From NCBI RefSeq assembly GCF_020382885.2, contig NC_058501.1:12373501-12437500 (forward strand): a stretch of 64,000 nt of DNA, in the 5' to 3' direction. The notes under the pieces were generated by a model. The model ran no database searches and was not told the DNA's origin. It saw nothing but the letters and a program-made list of their open reading frames with translations. Origin of the DNA: Scatophagus argus (Eukaryota; Chordata; Actinopteri; Scatophagidae). This document shows positions 1-12,283 of the stretch, in pieces. The translations under genes were made by a program, and so were the position numbers. Each line of letters opens with the position of its first letter. Position 1 is the first letter of the stretch.

Positions 1-546
1 TCTCAGCCATCGCTGGCCTCTTTGCACTACTGAACGAGTCTGTCGCTGAGCAGCGGCTCTCACTCGCATTTTGGAAGGAGTCAATTAAATCAGCACAATA
101 AAATGGAAAAAAAATTTAAAAATTGCCCATAAAAGACAAACATGAGAGACACACATAAATATTTTTTGACATGCAAGTTGACATAATTTATGAGTACCTC
201 CCATTACAAAACTAAAAGTATTTTCTCATCTGAAATCACTAAATCAAACCATTTTGTTAAGATAAAGAACAAAAGAGATTTGGTAAGGGCCAGGAAATAT
301 CATGGTTTGAAAGAAAAAAAACAATTACGCTGTTGAGATCACCGTCATTATTAAAATTAAAACCATATGGTTGTGAAAATCTGTCAGGAAGTAAAAAGAA
401 GCAGGAAGAGTCCATTTAAACTGACCTCGTCCTAGGAGGAATTCTAGACTTTACAATGACATCAGACTCCTTCCCCTGATGAATCAAGAGTCAAATTTCC
501 ACACATAAGTTTGAATGCAAGAAACGACAGATGCTGTTGTTTTTTA

Positions 547-563
547 GGGGGGGGGGGGGGGGG
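547..563. repeat. Poly-G run of 17
   Basis: Seventeen consecutive G on the plus strand, following a T-rich stretch. Such a run is slippage-prone and can form a G-quadruplex. Its length may be inaccurate in an assembly. Confidence 0.9.
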
Positions 564-1639
564 CGAGGCGGAACAATTGTTTCGGATTAGATCAGCAATA
601 GGATCACAGTCTTGAAAGGTTTAAATGAAGGGACAAGAATCGAGCTGCGTAAGAGCATTTGTAAAAGCCTGTCAAATTAGTTTAGCTCACAGGTTTGCAA
701 AATAAATGTCCAAATGAAAGCAATAATACTGAGAAAGCAAACAATGAAAAGACATCTGAACAGTCAAAAAGCGACTAAATGTTATGCAGTCACCACCTGC
801 AAGAGTGTCAAATATTCTACTGTGTTTTTACTGTGTTGCAAATGTGTTTTATTATGTTTCATGCTGCATTTTGTCAAGAAAATTGAAGGAAACTTGTTTC
901 AGAAAGACAGATCTATGAAACTTTCTGCCTCCACTTCAGAGTGTGGTAATGCAGAGAATGAGAGTCTCTCCCCTGCTCTAAAGTTCTGTCCCTCTGGATT
1001 TTCTTACACCTTGCCTTAAGTGAAAAAGAAAACAGATTACCAATAAAAGCAAGTAGACTCTACAAAGTCAAATAGAAACATCAGATCATGCCAATGTTGA
1101 AAAACTGTTCTTCACTTTTACTTCTTTTTCCTGTCCGGATGAGACAGCTGGGTTTGATCCTCCAAAAAGCGAATTATTCCCTATGATCCATTTGGCCACC
1201 TCTCTGAAGTCACTGTTGTGGAAGTGCAGATGGCCCATCAGTCCTGCCACAGCCAATAGGGGATGCTAGGTAAAAGGGGTGGGGGCTCAAAAGTGGCTCC
1301 TTAAATCTCCACCTCCATTAATCACACTTTGCACGCCTGCGGCCCACCGAGCAGTGTGACAGTGACAGCACTGAGAATGATTAATACTTAATGCAGCGTT
1401 TAAGAGAATGATTTATGCCATCTGTTAGTGGATGACATGCTGCAGAAGTTGGCTTCACCACTCGCACACACTTGTCAGCAAGGATTAGGAGAATGATACA
1501 TAACTTAATCTCAGGAGCAGCAGGTCACCTCCAAAATTAGGCTGACTTTAGACCACGAATGCAACGGGGGAGAAGTGGGTGTGAGGGGACGATACAAGGG
1601 TTTGGATGTGCATAACCTCAGCGTCAAATTAATTGGAGG

Positions 1640-2005
1640 TCAGGAATCCATCCATTTTCAGCCACTTATCCAGTTGGGGAGTATTGTACTGGGAGTGCGG
1701 ATGTGTGTCCATGCCCATGTCCTGCAGCTCTTCCCGGGGAATCACAAGGTGCTCCCAGAACCAAATGGGATACATAACCCCTACATCCTGCTCTGGGTCC
1801 AACCCAGGATCTTCACTTTTAAGTGTCCCGATCATCATCCTGATCAGATGCCTAAACCCTGCCAACCACCTCAGTTACTTCTCAATGAGAAGACGCAGCA
1901 TTTCTACTCTCAGCTTCTTCCAAATGTCCAGGTTCCTTGCCCTGTCCTCGAGGAGGAAACTCAGTTCAGTCACATATATCCATAATCTGAAGCTGGATTT
2001 ATCTT
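1640..2005 (-). mobile_element. Decayed LINE-related interspersed repeat
   Basis: The stretch starts with a TCCATCCAT-type end and contains phrases typical of an abundant fish retroposon, such as GATCAGATGCC, a CACCTCA...CTC segment, TTCCAAATGTCC and GAGGAAACTCA. Open frames of 78 to 136 codons overlap here on both strands, but none is a coherent protein; they are remnants. Identification is from recalled fish repeat sequence, not a search. The orientation assumes that the TCCATCCAT end is the 3' tail. Confidence 0.5.
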
Positions 2006-5000
2006 GACAAAAAAGGTTACCAGCACTAACGCTATAAATATCTACGACAAGGACTTCGTTGATTGATTGATAGCAATTTCACCCACTGATAGAACCTGTC
2101 ATCCATCAAGATTGCAGTGAGCAGAGGGTTCACAGTTGTATATTGCTGAAAAGGGAGAGGTGACATGACTTTCTTCAAAAATCTCCACTAGCAACAGAAA
2201 CGTGTAGGAGAACACACAGGCAGCTCAAGGCTGCTCGAGTCGACTAGTTAAGAGTTCTTGCAGCTACACGTGCATCAGCAGCACAGGTAAACTGAAGGTC
2301 CTAAACACAGAACTATGAATCCAGCATCATTCTTTTAGTCATTGCCAAAGCTTCTGACCAGATAGGTGAATTATGAATCAAAGATCAACCGGTAAACTGA
2401 GAGCTTTACCATAAGTCACGATATAACATCAACATTACTACAAACACCTCACCAACGCATATGTGGATCTCAAAAAATCGGAGGTTGGCTTTACATTTTA
2501 TTTGAGATCCAAAACGTTCCAAAAATACCAAATATGTCAGGATAAATCTGGCAAACATTTAATATTAAAATGTGTTAAAAATGTTTTAAGACTAAACTCT
2601 ATAAACTAAACTACTGCACTGCTACCAACAGCTATAGTCTAATCTCAAGACCTGACAGCAAATGAGCAATGGTATCTCTGCCTGCCTTGCCTCACTCCCC
2701 TCCCTCTGTAATATTTACATATTCAAACAAACTGTCAAAGCCCGAAAACAAACAATTTGTTATCCACCAGAGTTTGCATGGTTAAAAATACTCTGCATCT
2801 AATCTGCATAAAAAGTATCACTCTTTCGTCAGAGATTACTGACTCTCCTCCGTTCTTCACAGAGCTATCACATGACAAGGTGAACACAAGGGTAACCAGC
2901 TTGGTCACTGCTTTGAATCATTCCATTCTGGATGGCTACACTCTTGTTTTCCTGTTTGATGTTCCTGCTGAGACTTAATTGACAAAATCAGTCCTTCAGC
3001 AAAAACTTTACCCAATAAACAACTTGTCTGACACTTCACTTCAAATTAGCATTAACATTGTACTTCTTTTCAAAAAAATCAGTCACTGTTTCATCATCAA
3101 GATCAAAAAGAACACCCTTTGCCCACTGCTGTATTCATATAAGGAAAATGTGTCTTTGGGTATTGCACAATTTAATCAGAACCCTGAAGGTACCAGAGAG
3201 GGGATGTTTGTCGGTCACGGGCAAGCACAGGCTTGTCTATCAGCAGAGCAGCTGAACTGCAATGTTGTCCAAGAGAGAGGGAGCAAAATAACAGAGAAAA
3301 GCTTGATGCTTTGATAAAAAGTGCACAAAACAATGTGACATGAAGCAAAAAGATCCAACAGAACATTATTTTTCTTTTACATATTCATGAACCAGGGCAG
3401 TTGCTTTTACAACACTCCAACAAATGACTAATTCAGATTTTTAAACAAGAGATACTAAATGTAAATTTAAGTGTTTAATAGGCCAAAAACACATTTGTTG
3501 ATTTGTTGGAACAAGATACTTTATCCAATTAATTTAGAGAATCTTGAGCACCTAAGGTTGTAAGCCAGAATGCAGAGCTGTCTAAATTTAAATATATTAC
3601 TATTTAAAGTGCAAAACACTTATTTTTACCTTGACCTATTTAACTTTGCTTTCAGTTGCACCTTTGCTCTTCCTGGTGCAAGTGCCTCCTCTCTCTCTAC
3701 AAATAGCAGAGAACATGAAAAAAAAGAAGAAAATAACAAGATGCTTAAAGCAGTGAGTCGTAAAATTTTCATGAGAGAAAATAATACCACAGGATTGAAC
3801 TGCAGGATTCATTTTACAAGCTGAAAAATGTCAAACAATAGTAACCTTGGATGTCTCGTTTTTCCCCATAACGAGTAACAGTCGTGTTTCATTAGCATTC
3901 AATCAAATACTGGTGTTGACTGAGACATCTTCATCTTCATATATCAGCACTTCTTCTGCACCTTTGACACATGTGACATGTCTTCTTCCATGAGCTCGAA
4001 CGATGTGAGTGTTGTAAAACGATGAAGCACAGCAGTCTGAGGCAAGCTCACTCAAACACACTCATGATTGATTGATTGATACACAGTGGTAAATCAAAGA
4101 GCAGGGAGCCTTTTCAATCACAGCCAAAGTCTTTGAACATAAATAACAGCTACCATCTTGCCTATGGCAGTTTCAGCTCACTATAAACACAAGCACTTGG
4201 CAGTTTGTTTGAGAGGGAGACAGAATTCTTCACAAATGTAAATTTATGTACACCCATTTGACACTTTCCACTCGTGATTGGTTTGTATTTTGCCTCCTTC
4301 TCCTTCCTACTCATTATCAGAGATGATTAGCATTATTTCCAGGCCCAGTCGGGCAATGAGGAAGACTACGGGGTGGAACAGGGCCTTGCAAGCGTCACTA
4401 ACCCTGACTAGTTCCCTGCCAGCCACAGATAGTTAGCAAGTAATCCCTGTCTGTAACAAAGAGCAACTGCAGGCATTCACCTGAGACCTGAGCCTATCAC
4501 AGGCATGCAGCGGTACAGTAATAACAACTCAGCTAACCACGCATTTAAGAGGGAGCTTTCTCCAGAGGCAATTAGTACTGAAGAGCCTGTCTGTTCTTTT
4601 CTTGTCCGTAATTTTAGGAAAGCTATCAAAATTACACAGCCCTGGAGAAATTACTGCAGAACTTAACAGTGATTTAGTCATACTTTTGAATAGAAAAAAA
4701 AAACAACAACCACATTTACAACATTTATTTCTGATGTTTGTTCCTGCATTAATCTTCTTCTTTGAGTGAGGCATTTATGCACACCATCTTGAGAGCAATG
4801 TCTCAACATTTATGAAAATGACAGGCTGCCAATTTGGCCATTAATGGGCCCATCAGTTCTAGAAACACAGCCAAAAAAATGACTTCCAAACACTTACAAA
4901 AACTCTAGATTGTTGCTTTCTTAATACATTTTGACAATGCTTTTCAGAAGTCTTCCAAGTGTGAAAGAGAAAATGAATCCATTCTAGGCAGGCATGGATC

Positions 5001-5455
5001 TTTTAAAAAGAGGCATTCAAACACAAGAAAAATATACATAGATACTGTACAGGTACCAACTAGAGTCAAGGACAGACAACCAGATTATTCATATGTAGGA
5101 GTGACTCCTCTGCCTCCTGCTAATGTGAACCAAAATATACAAAAATAATTAATGGGCAACAGTTTTGTACAACCATTTGCATACTAAATGAAGCCATTAC
5201 CATGTCAAAAGAGGTCCAGATTCCCTCAGACTGTTGGAATCTTTTATGTATCACCATTTGCATATTTCTTTGCTTCCCATAAAGCTGATTCACAGTTTTC
5301 ATTGAGTCAGTTATCACTTCGTTGCCTTAAACTGGGTCATCATATCTCCAGGCACAATTACAGCCAATCCTCAGCGAGACAAATTTGCTGTCAGTCGTCG
5401 TGCCACTTTTATGTAGGAACAGCGAGCTGTCAGCGGGCCGGGCGGAGATAAAAAT

Positions 5456-5490
5456 AAAAAAAAAAGAAAGAAAGAAAGAAAGAAAAAAAA
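5456..5490. repeat. A-rich / (GAAA)n microsatellite
   Basis: An A-run is followed by about five GAAA units and another A-run. It creates spurious lysine-rich and phenylalanine-rich open frames on the two strands. Confidence 0.9.
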
Positions 5491-6605
5491 ATGAGACAGG
5501 GTGGAGAAGAAGCATTGTGGATCATGCTGCAGGTCTAACAGGTCAATGCGAGACAAACGTATGTCTAATAAGCCAATGATGAACCCAGAGTGGTCCCTCT
5601 TGTGGGGGCCAGGCCTGTTTCTAACAAATGTATTTTATCGACTTCACACACGCAGCCAGTCATAGAAATACACTCTGTATCTCACATGGAGGAAGGGTGT
5701 GAGAGATGGGATGTGAGAGACTGCTGCGGCGGGGTTAAAGTATCGATCACACAATCCTGTTTACACCCTCCAGCTAATGACGAGCAGGACATAGGCTAAT
5801 TGACACACAACAGCATGACAGCTTGAGCACGGGAGGAATCATTAGAACACTTCAGCCTACATACCGTATGGACCTGCTTCAGAGATTCATATGCGAGAGG
5901 TTCCTAATAATAATCGAAAAATAGAATTAGTCCAATGTTTCACACAATGGGAAATCAATTGTCATAACTATCTGAGCGACTCTTTTTACGACGTGCTTGC
6001 TGAATACAGAATGTTGGTACGTACACTGAAGAAGAATTACTGCAATTTCCTGGTGCCCAAGTTCTCTCCAAAACCCTAACCAACCAATTCAATTTACTAT
6101 AACGCAAGAAAATGTAGCAAATCCTCACATTTGAGACACTGGAACCAAAAAAATTTTTGTAATTTTGGCTTGAAAGATTACATTAAAACAATCATCATCC
6201 TGGACACCGAAATCCTTCCTGAATTTATATTACACTGATGTAATGACTGCTGTTACAGTTTCTAAACATATACTTAAATAAGTTACAGATAATGAAGACA
6301 AAATGACAAAACTGTTTCCAGAGAGATTATTAATGTGTTGGCTCCAAATAGAACTGCAAAGTGCATTACCCTGAGTAGTGCTTCCGATGGGGTTATCACA
6401 AAGCACCAACAATAAGTCAGGACCACATTAAAGCCATTTCATCTGCAGTTATTCATCAGAATGACTCAGTAATATTAACTACCGCGATGCAGTTGGATGG
6501 CGTGCATTATGGATATGACTTATAGAGCTCTGAGGCTGAATTGCAGTCACATACCACAGAGTCCAGTGAGTCAGACTGCAGTTGGCCTGCCTTTACTTAA
6601 CCTGC

Positions 6606-6620
6606 ATATATATATATGTA

Positions 6621-6688
<68 letters not shown>

Positions 6689-6689
6689 T
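6606..6689. repeat. (TA)n-(TG)n microsatellite
   Basis: A short TATA/TATG stretch runs into more than 25 TG dinucleotides. The open frame reading Cys-Val repeats through it is an artefact of the repeat. Confidence 0.95.
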
Positions 6690-7948
6690 ATTTGTACATA
6701 ATGTTGAGTTGGTCTAATTAAGCAGGAAAAGTACGGCTTGTCATTCATCCTTGTCATTAATTTTTTCCTCCAAAAAATGTTTCCCTCTACTTTAGTTCAA
6801 CATCGCTGCCTTAAATCTGTACTGAGGTTTCTTCGCAGAAATAAATAAATAACTGCTGTGTCTGCATAGACTGGATAATGAGATTAATTTACAGAACTGC
6901 TTGGTAAACACTCTTTGCCTTGTGTTTGTTTAATTCAATTTTTATTTGCAAGTAAAAGAGTGATACAAGTACTAGCAGAGTGCCCATTAGGCTTATGGAC
7001 TATAAGGGTAAGCTGCAGTTTAAATTAAAGGAGAAGTAATCAATATCTTTGTATAAAACCAACACTAACTGATCTAGCAGGAGCAACAAGCTGTAAACAC
7101 AACATTTACATGTTGTGTAGAAGTTGATATGGTGAACTTAATACCTCACATGGGAGTCAGTTTTTTTTTGTCCATCTGATGAGATTCACTTTTTAGCTTT
7201 GTTTTCGTTCTCCAGCGACTCCTTAGAAAAGATTTTGTCACTGTGGTTTTCAGCCACAGCATGCAGCTGTTTTCAGAGTAAAACAGACAATAGGCTACAC
7301 TATAAAGCACCAAATGACAGAAAAACTAAGTTTGCAACCAGCTACTAAACATAGCAAAGCATTTAGCTGCTAGAGAGTCACATATTTCGCCCTGGAATTG
7401 GACACATGATCACAAATGAAGCTTCGTGTCTGCTGGATGTCAAGATAAACAATACTTAAATATCAATTTTACATGTCAGTGTTGTGTTTTCACTTCGTTG
7501 CACTGCCACAACAAGGGCCAATAATCAATGAGGACAGAGGCACCATTATATTACGAGCTATTTCACTGAACAATTTCTAAAAAATATGAATTTACACACT
7601 GAATATACAATGCCCATATTGTAAATCAAAACCTGTGAAACCTGGGAAATTTGTGTAAATTTCTGTTGTTAGTGTTGATGAAAAACTGCACAGTGGGATT
7701 GCTGCCCACGTGTCTCATTAGTATTTTTTTTATCCACACATGCACATATGCATTTTCTGTTTAGCATCTGTGTTTGTCGTTGTTTCCATTCTGTGTGTGG
7801 CTGCAGGATTTAGGTGGAGTTTGTGATAAATGTCCTGTTTGGTGCTGACGGAGCAGCTACAGGAAAGCTATATGGTCCCAGGGGCAGGAGGCTAATCACA
7901 GCATTTTTCTCTGGAGCCCTTCTGCCTCTAAATGACAAACAACCATAA

Positions 7949-7962
7949 CCCCCCCCCCCCCC
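7949..7962. repeat. Poly-C run of 14
   Basis: Fourteen consecutive C on the plus strand, the opposite polarity to the poly-G run near the left end. It is a potential G-quadruplex/i-motif and a likely assembly length-error site. Confidence 0.9.
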
Positions 7963-8644
7963 ATATCAAATTTGTCTATGAAGCCCTTGAACAAACAGGG
8001 TTATCACAAAGCAGGGAAATAAAGAAATCATCAGAAAAAAAAAACTGATAAAACAATAAAACTATTCCTTAGACTATTTGTAGTCACAGCACATCCTTAC
8101 AGTGTGTGTAAGAAAATGAAGCAGGGATTCACAAGCATCTGAATGGCTCTGAGAAAAAGTAATGAGTTGTTTTAGGCTTTTCATTACCTGAATTTAATTA
8201 CCTACAACCACCAGAGTAATGAACGTATATGGAAGCTTTGTTTAGCCCACTGCAAAGCTTTTGAGAGTTTTCCACACTCATCCTCGTGACAATATTTGCA
8301 TTTGTGATCAGAGCTGATACTGTGTGTAGACACAGTTCTGTTTAACAAAGCATTAATTATATAAACCCGACAAAAGCAAGGCTGGTTCCCCTGGCCTCTG
8401 TTGTCTTCCCTCTCTCTCTCTCTCATTCCTCTTCTCCACATCCATCCCTCCATCCCGCAAATTGCAAACACGCACGCTCAGAGACACACAAAGTGCAGTG
8501 AAGCAGAACACATCTGGCTACACAGCCCGCCAGTCTCACACTGTTGCGTGTCCTTGCTGGGGGATGACACGGGCTCTGCCGGGTCTTGCTGCTGGTGTTG
8601 ATTTGAGGGTTCACACAGGACAGCATGAGATCCCACAGAGCAGA

Positions 8645-8790
8645 CTCTGGAAATATCCGAAAGAGAGGATGTGACAGAGGGAAGCAGAGAGGGGAGATGG
8701 AAGAGGAAAGACGGCAGGAGAGGAGGAGAGAAGGAGGGAAAGAAAAACTGTGGGAGAGACGGAGCGAGACGAGAGGGGGATCTGGAAGAT
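8645..8790. repeat. Polypurine (GGA/GAAA-rich) tract
   Basis: About 145 bases are mostly A and G on the plus strand, with GAGAGG, GGAGG and GAAAG motifs and few pyrimidine interruptions. Open frames on both strands here (Arg/Glu/Lys-rich or Ser/Pro/Leu-rich) follow from the composition. No domain is seen. Confidence 0.8.
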
Positions 8791-9721
8791 ACAGTCGCGC
8801 CCACTGAGCACCTCTTTTTCGGCTCCAGCAGCACTAAACACAGGCATATCAAAAGCACTGGTTGTGGTTATTGCTGAAAGACCCCTTAAAACTCGTCTGA
8901 AGTGTGGCAAAGAGAAAAATGAAACATTTTCAACTCCTCGCACTCTGTGCCGTGGGCTCTAAAGACATGCAAAATTCTCACTGCTGCCAAGAACATGCCA
9001 TAGCACATCTGAAAATAATGTGAAAAAAGAAGGCGGCCATGTAAATAGAGGCCCCCTGTGAATATGTAGCCTAAAGGCGTCGGGAGGAGCTGGGTTCAAC
9101 GGTGTCAAATGAATAGATCAGGTCGATCTAGCTGTGAATGCAGCTCCGTATGAAAAGAAAGCATGACAAACTGAGCCAAAGCTTGACCCGTCATAATACC
9201 ATTACCACCTTTTCTAACCTCCCGTGCTCATTGCTCCTCCAGGTAAGAACAACTTTTGCTGAGCAAACCAGACCGAGCACAGTGCAACTGGAAAACCTCT
9301 GGCAGAGACTAAAGGAGTATTCCACTCTGTCTTCACACTAATCCTGCTCCTTCAAGCACAAACTGAGCACATGACTCTGCTTGAGCACAAATGATGTGTG
9401 CTATACCATCGCTGAGGTAACGGCTTTCTTCCTAACCACAATATGAATGTAAAAGACAGAGAAAAGGCAGAAAAAGAGAATGTGTATGTATATGTTTATG
9501 CCAATGTGTGTACTGGTGTGTTTTATGATGCACCCATATGGTTATGGTGTGCAGTATATCCCATATCACTGGGCCATATGGGCAAGATTTCCTGCCATTG
9601 TAAATATAATTTTATATCACAACAAGGCTGTACAGTATCCTGGTATGTTTTCTGAATTGAGAAGCCAGATGACAAAATAACCAGGAATTATTGTTTTCTA
9701 TAATCCAGTGAAATAAGTGCA

Positions 9722-10000
9722 GGGCTTTAAGTGATGATTGTTTTTATTTTCATAATCAACATAATTATAAGTTACTGTACTCACCATGTATGGTATGTTG
9801 ATTGTGTGCTATTTGATCTTTCTTGTTTGATGCACTGAATTAACGAAATAATTTTTCTTTAAAATGTCATGAAAAATGTCACGATCACAGCATATCAGAG
9901 GCATTCATATCATCAAAATGCTTGTTTTGTCTGAAGGTATTCAGTTTGTTTCACTTACAATGATTAATCTATAACGGAAACTGTTGATTTTTTGCAAGTA
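9722..10000 (+). repeat. Old copy of fish GGCTGCAACTAACGATTA-type repeat
   Basis: It opens with a degenerate GGGCT...GATGATTGTTTTTATTTTCATAATC. Inside it has AAATGTCATGAAAAATGTCACGATCA and GGTATTCAGTTTGTTT-like segments. These occur in the same order in the widespread percomorph non-autonomous repeat whose consensus begins GGCTGCAACTAACGATTA. Other copies lie near 20.9, 27.5 and 38.1 kb. The consensus is recalled, not searched. Confidence 0.55.
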
Positions 10001-10059
10001 GCAAAAGCAAGTAATCTACCTACATTAATAAAATGCCTGACAAAGATACTTCACCACAT

Positions 10060-10225
10060 TGATTCAACAATCCTGTAAATCCAATATTGCGATAAAGCAC
10101 TCCTGTTTGATTGGCTGAGGTATCTGAAATAGTGCAACATCACTAGAAATAATAAAAGCTGCCTCAGTAGAGACAGTAGAAACTCTCAGTTGTCTTACAA
10201 TCGTTATATTGCCCAACCCTGATAT
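10060..10225. repeat. Possible short repeat ending TTGCCCAACCCT
   Basis: The segment runs from CAATATTGCGATAAAG to TATTGCCCAACCCTGATA. These ends resemble the CGATAT...GCCCAGCCCT-type fish miniature transposons. It is highly diverged and the boundaries are uncertain. Confidence 0.3.
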
Positions 10226-11175
10226 CCCATTTCTGCCAGAGATGCAGCATGACCAGGCAAAAAGGTCATTTGTCCAGTCCGCTGTAGAAACCCTCTCTGT
10301 GTGCCTGCCCTGCCAATATGGCCCTGGTTGAAAGAAATGGTAAAAGTCGATGCTAATCATGTGACCCTTCTTAGTCATTTTTCATGATGGAGATGAATTT
10401 ATCAAAGGCCATGGAGAGAGGGCAGTGCGTCTCTGCACAGGCAGCTCTTAAAAGGTGGCATGGAAAACCAGACTTGTGACAGGAAGCTCTCCACCCTGCG
10501 TAATGCTACAGGCCGATACAACGTGCATACAGTGGCTTCTGAGATAATAACATACCGTGGTGTGTTATGAGCTTTCATGTTGATATAACCACTAATAATC
10601 TACCTGAGTGACTGCTTTTGTCTGGGTTTGTTGGTGCCTAGTGGCTCTACTGTAAACCCATACCACACACAGTGCCATGATAATGGAGATGACTGGAGGA
10701 ATATGAAAGCTGTAATTTTCCTGAAATTATAATCTGCGCTTGTAAACATGTACGTGTTCATGTGCTCATTAATCCTGCAGTGTCAGAATCTGTTTCTGCT
10801 ATCTTGGCTGAGCAGTGACTGAGGAAAGAAAAATGAGCCCCAAAGCACTCTTCCAGCAATCATCACCAGGACAACTTCATTTTCATGAGCGCTGTGTTTT
10901 AAAGCCAGAGGTTGCAGTCAGCTCAGTTTTCCTCATTTCCTGCAAACATTTTATCAAAGCGGCAGCTCGGCAGAATCCCTCTGAATCCAGCCTGTCAGTC
11001 TGAGAGTGACAACAACAGGGCTGCTCTCAACAGGACATGCAAGAGGCTGCGTTTTTTAACCTGCCTTCCCTCCACTCATCTCCATGTGTCTGCATTTCTG
11101 TGGCTTTACCTACACCCTTCACACTTCTTCACCTTGACCAAGATACATAAGAGCTGGGGAGCTGACAAGCCCAAG

Positions 11176-11194
11176 CATGTGTGTGTGTGTGTGC
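11176..11194. repeat. Short (TG)n microsatellite
   Basis: About nine TG units. Confidence 0.85.
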
Positions 11195-12027
11195 ATTTGT
11201 AGGTCAGAAAAAAAACAGCCTCACTAGGAGTCTGACAGAGGGTTTAGGAATATTTTTGAGTCTGGGCTGGCACTAAAGCCTTGCCTATGAATGTAATATT
11301 ATAGCAGTGTGTGTGTTTGTGTGTTTGAAGAATACAGATTTTGAGGACTATACGCAGATTCCCAGAGACAAAAAAAAAAAAGAAAAAAGTTCTGTTTCAA
11401 CAGGTGAGCGCAGACACAAAGCTATAACAATGCATTACAGGATAAGAGACAAGACTATTCATGAAAGTGGCCTTCACGACAACTCCCTCAAGAGATTTAA
11501 AGTGTTTAAGCTGAAGCACACAGCCTTATGCAGGAGGCTTAGACAGTTCTAATCTAACAGGCCTGAGGAAACTAAGTCTATTTTCTGGTCAATAAAGTCT
11601 TAAGAAGGAACAGAGCAGGACTGCAAAAATGGCCATGAAGATATGGCAAGTGATTGTTTCAATGATAATTGTATTGCTCAAGGCACACCTCAGGGGCTCG
11701 CAGAGCAGCAACATATCTGTACACCCACGCCAACCCCATCACCTGATGTGGAGAGTAAAGTCTAGTAGTGCTGTGGATCAATTCAGGTTAAAAGAGGTTA
11801 ATATTGTGAGCCCTGGGAGTGATGAAAGGGCAATCGTGTGACTTTACATGACTGCAAATCTTTGTGCATATTACATGTAAAAGATAGGTTGACAGATATG
11901 GCAGATAGAGTCTAAGTGGAAAAAATTGATAGTTACGCTTTGTGCTACTGAGACAGGAAAAGAAAAAAGAAGGATGGGGTAAGACAATGGGTAACATGTG
12001 CCTGAAATCTAATGGAAATGCTCTGAA

Positions 12028-12046
12028 GTGTGTGTGTGTGTGTGTG
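12028..12046. repeat. Short (TG)n microsatellite
   Basis: About nine TG units, 0.2 kb from a CA tract of opposite polarity. Confidence 0.85.
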
Positions 12047-12250
12047 AGTGTGCACATGTACAGGCATGCATTAAAGCAGGAGTGTGACTTTCATCAACCA
12101 AATTATGGAAAGGGGTTTTTAGACCAATACCTGCTCATTACCTGAAGATGAGTCACTTTGCAAATTACAGAGGAGCCAAATGTCCCAGGTGTATCATTTG
12201 ACCCTCCTTCTCTCCCTCCCCTCACTGCGCACACCCACCCACACGTGCAA

Positions 12251-12281
<31 letters not shown>
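12251..12281. repeat. (CA)n microsatellite
   Basis: About 15 CA units with opposite polarity to the TG tract 0.2 kb upstream. The two could pair as an imperfect stem in RNA. Confidence 0.95.

Positions 12282-12283
<2 letters not shown>

Noticed and set aside
1575..2007. Overlapping open frames of 78-136 codons on both strands
   Set aside because: They coincide with a decayed interspersed repeat; no frame shows a consistent domain and there are no splice sites.
6497..6721. 74-codon frame with a Cys-Val repeat
   Set aside because: Produced by reading through a (TG)n microsatellite; the same applies to frames at 15,500, 18,305, 22,120 and 12,103.
8423..8962. Several frames on both strands over the polypurine tract
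   Set aside because: Composition artefacts: low stop density in purine-rich DNA, no domain.
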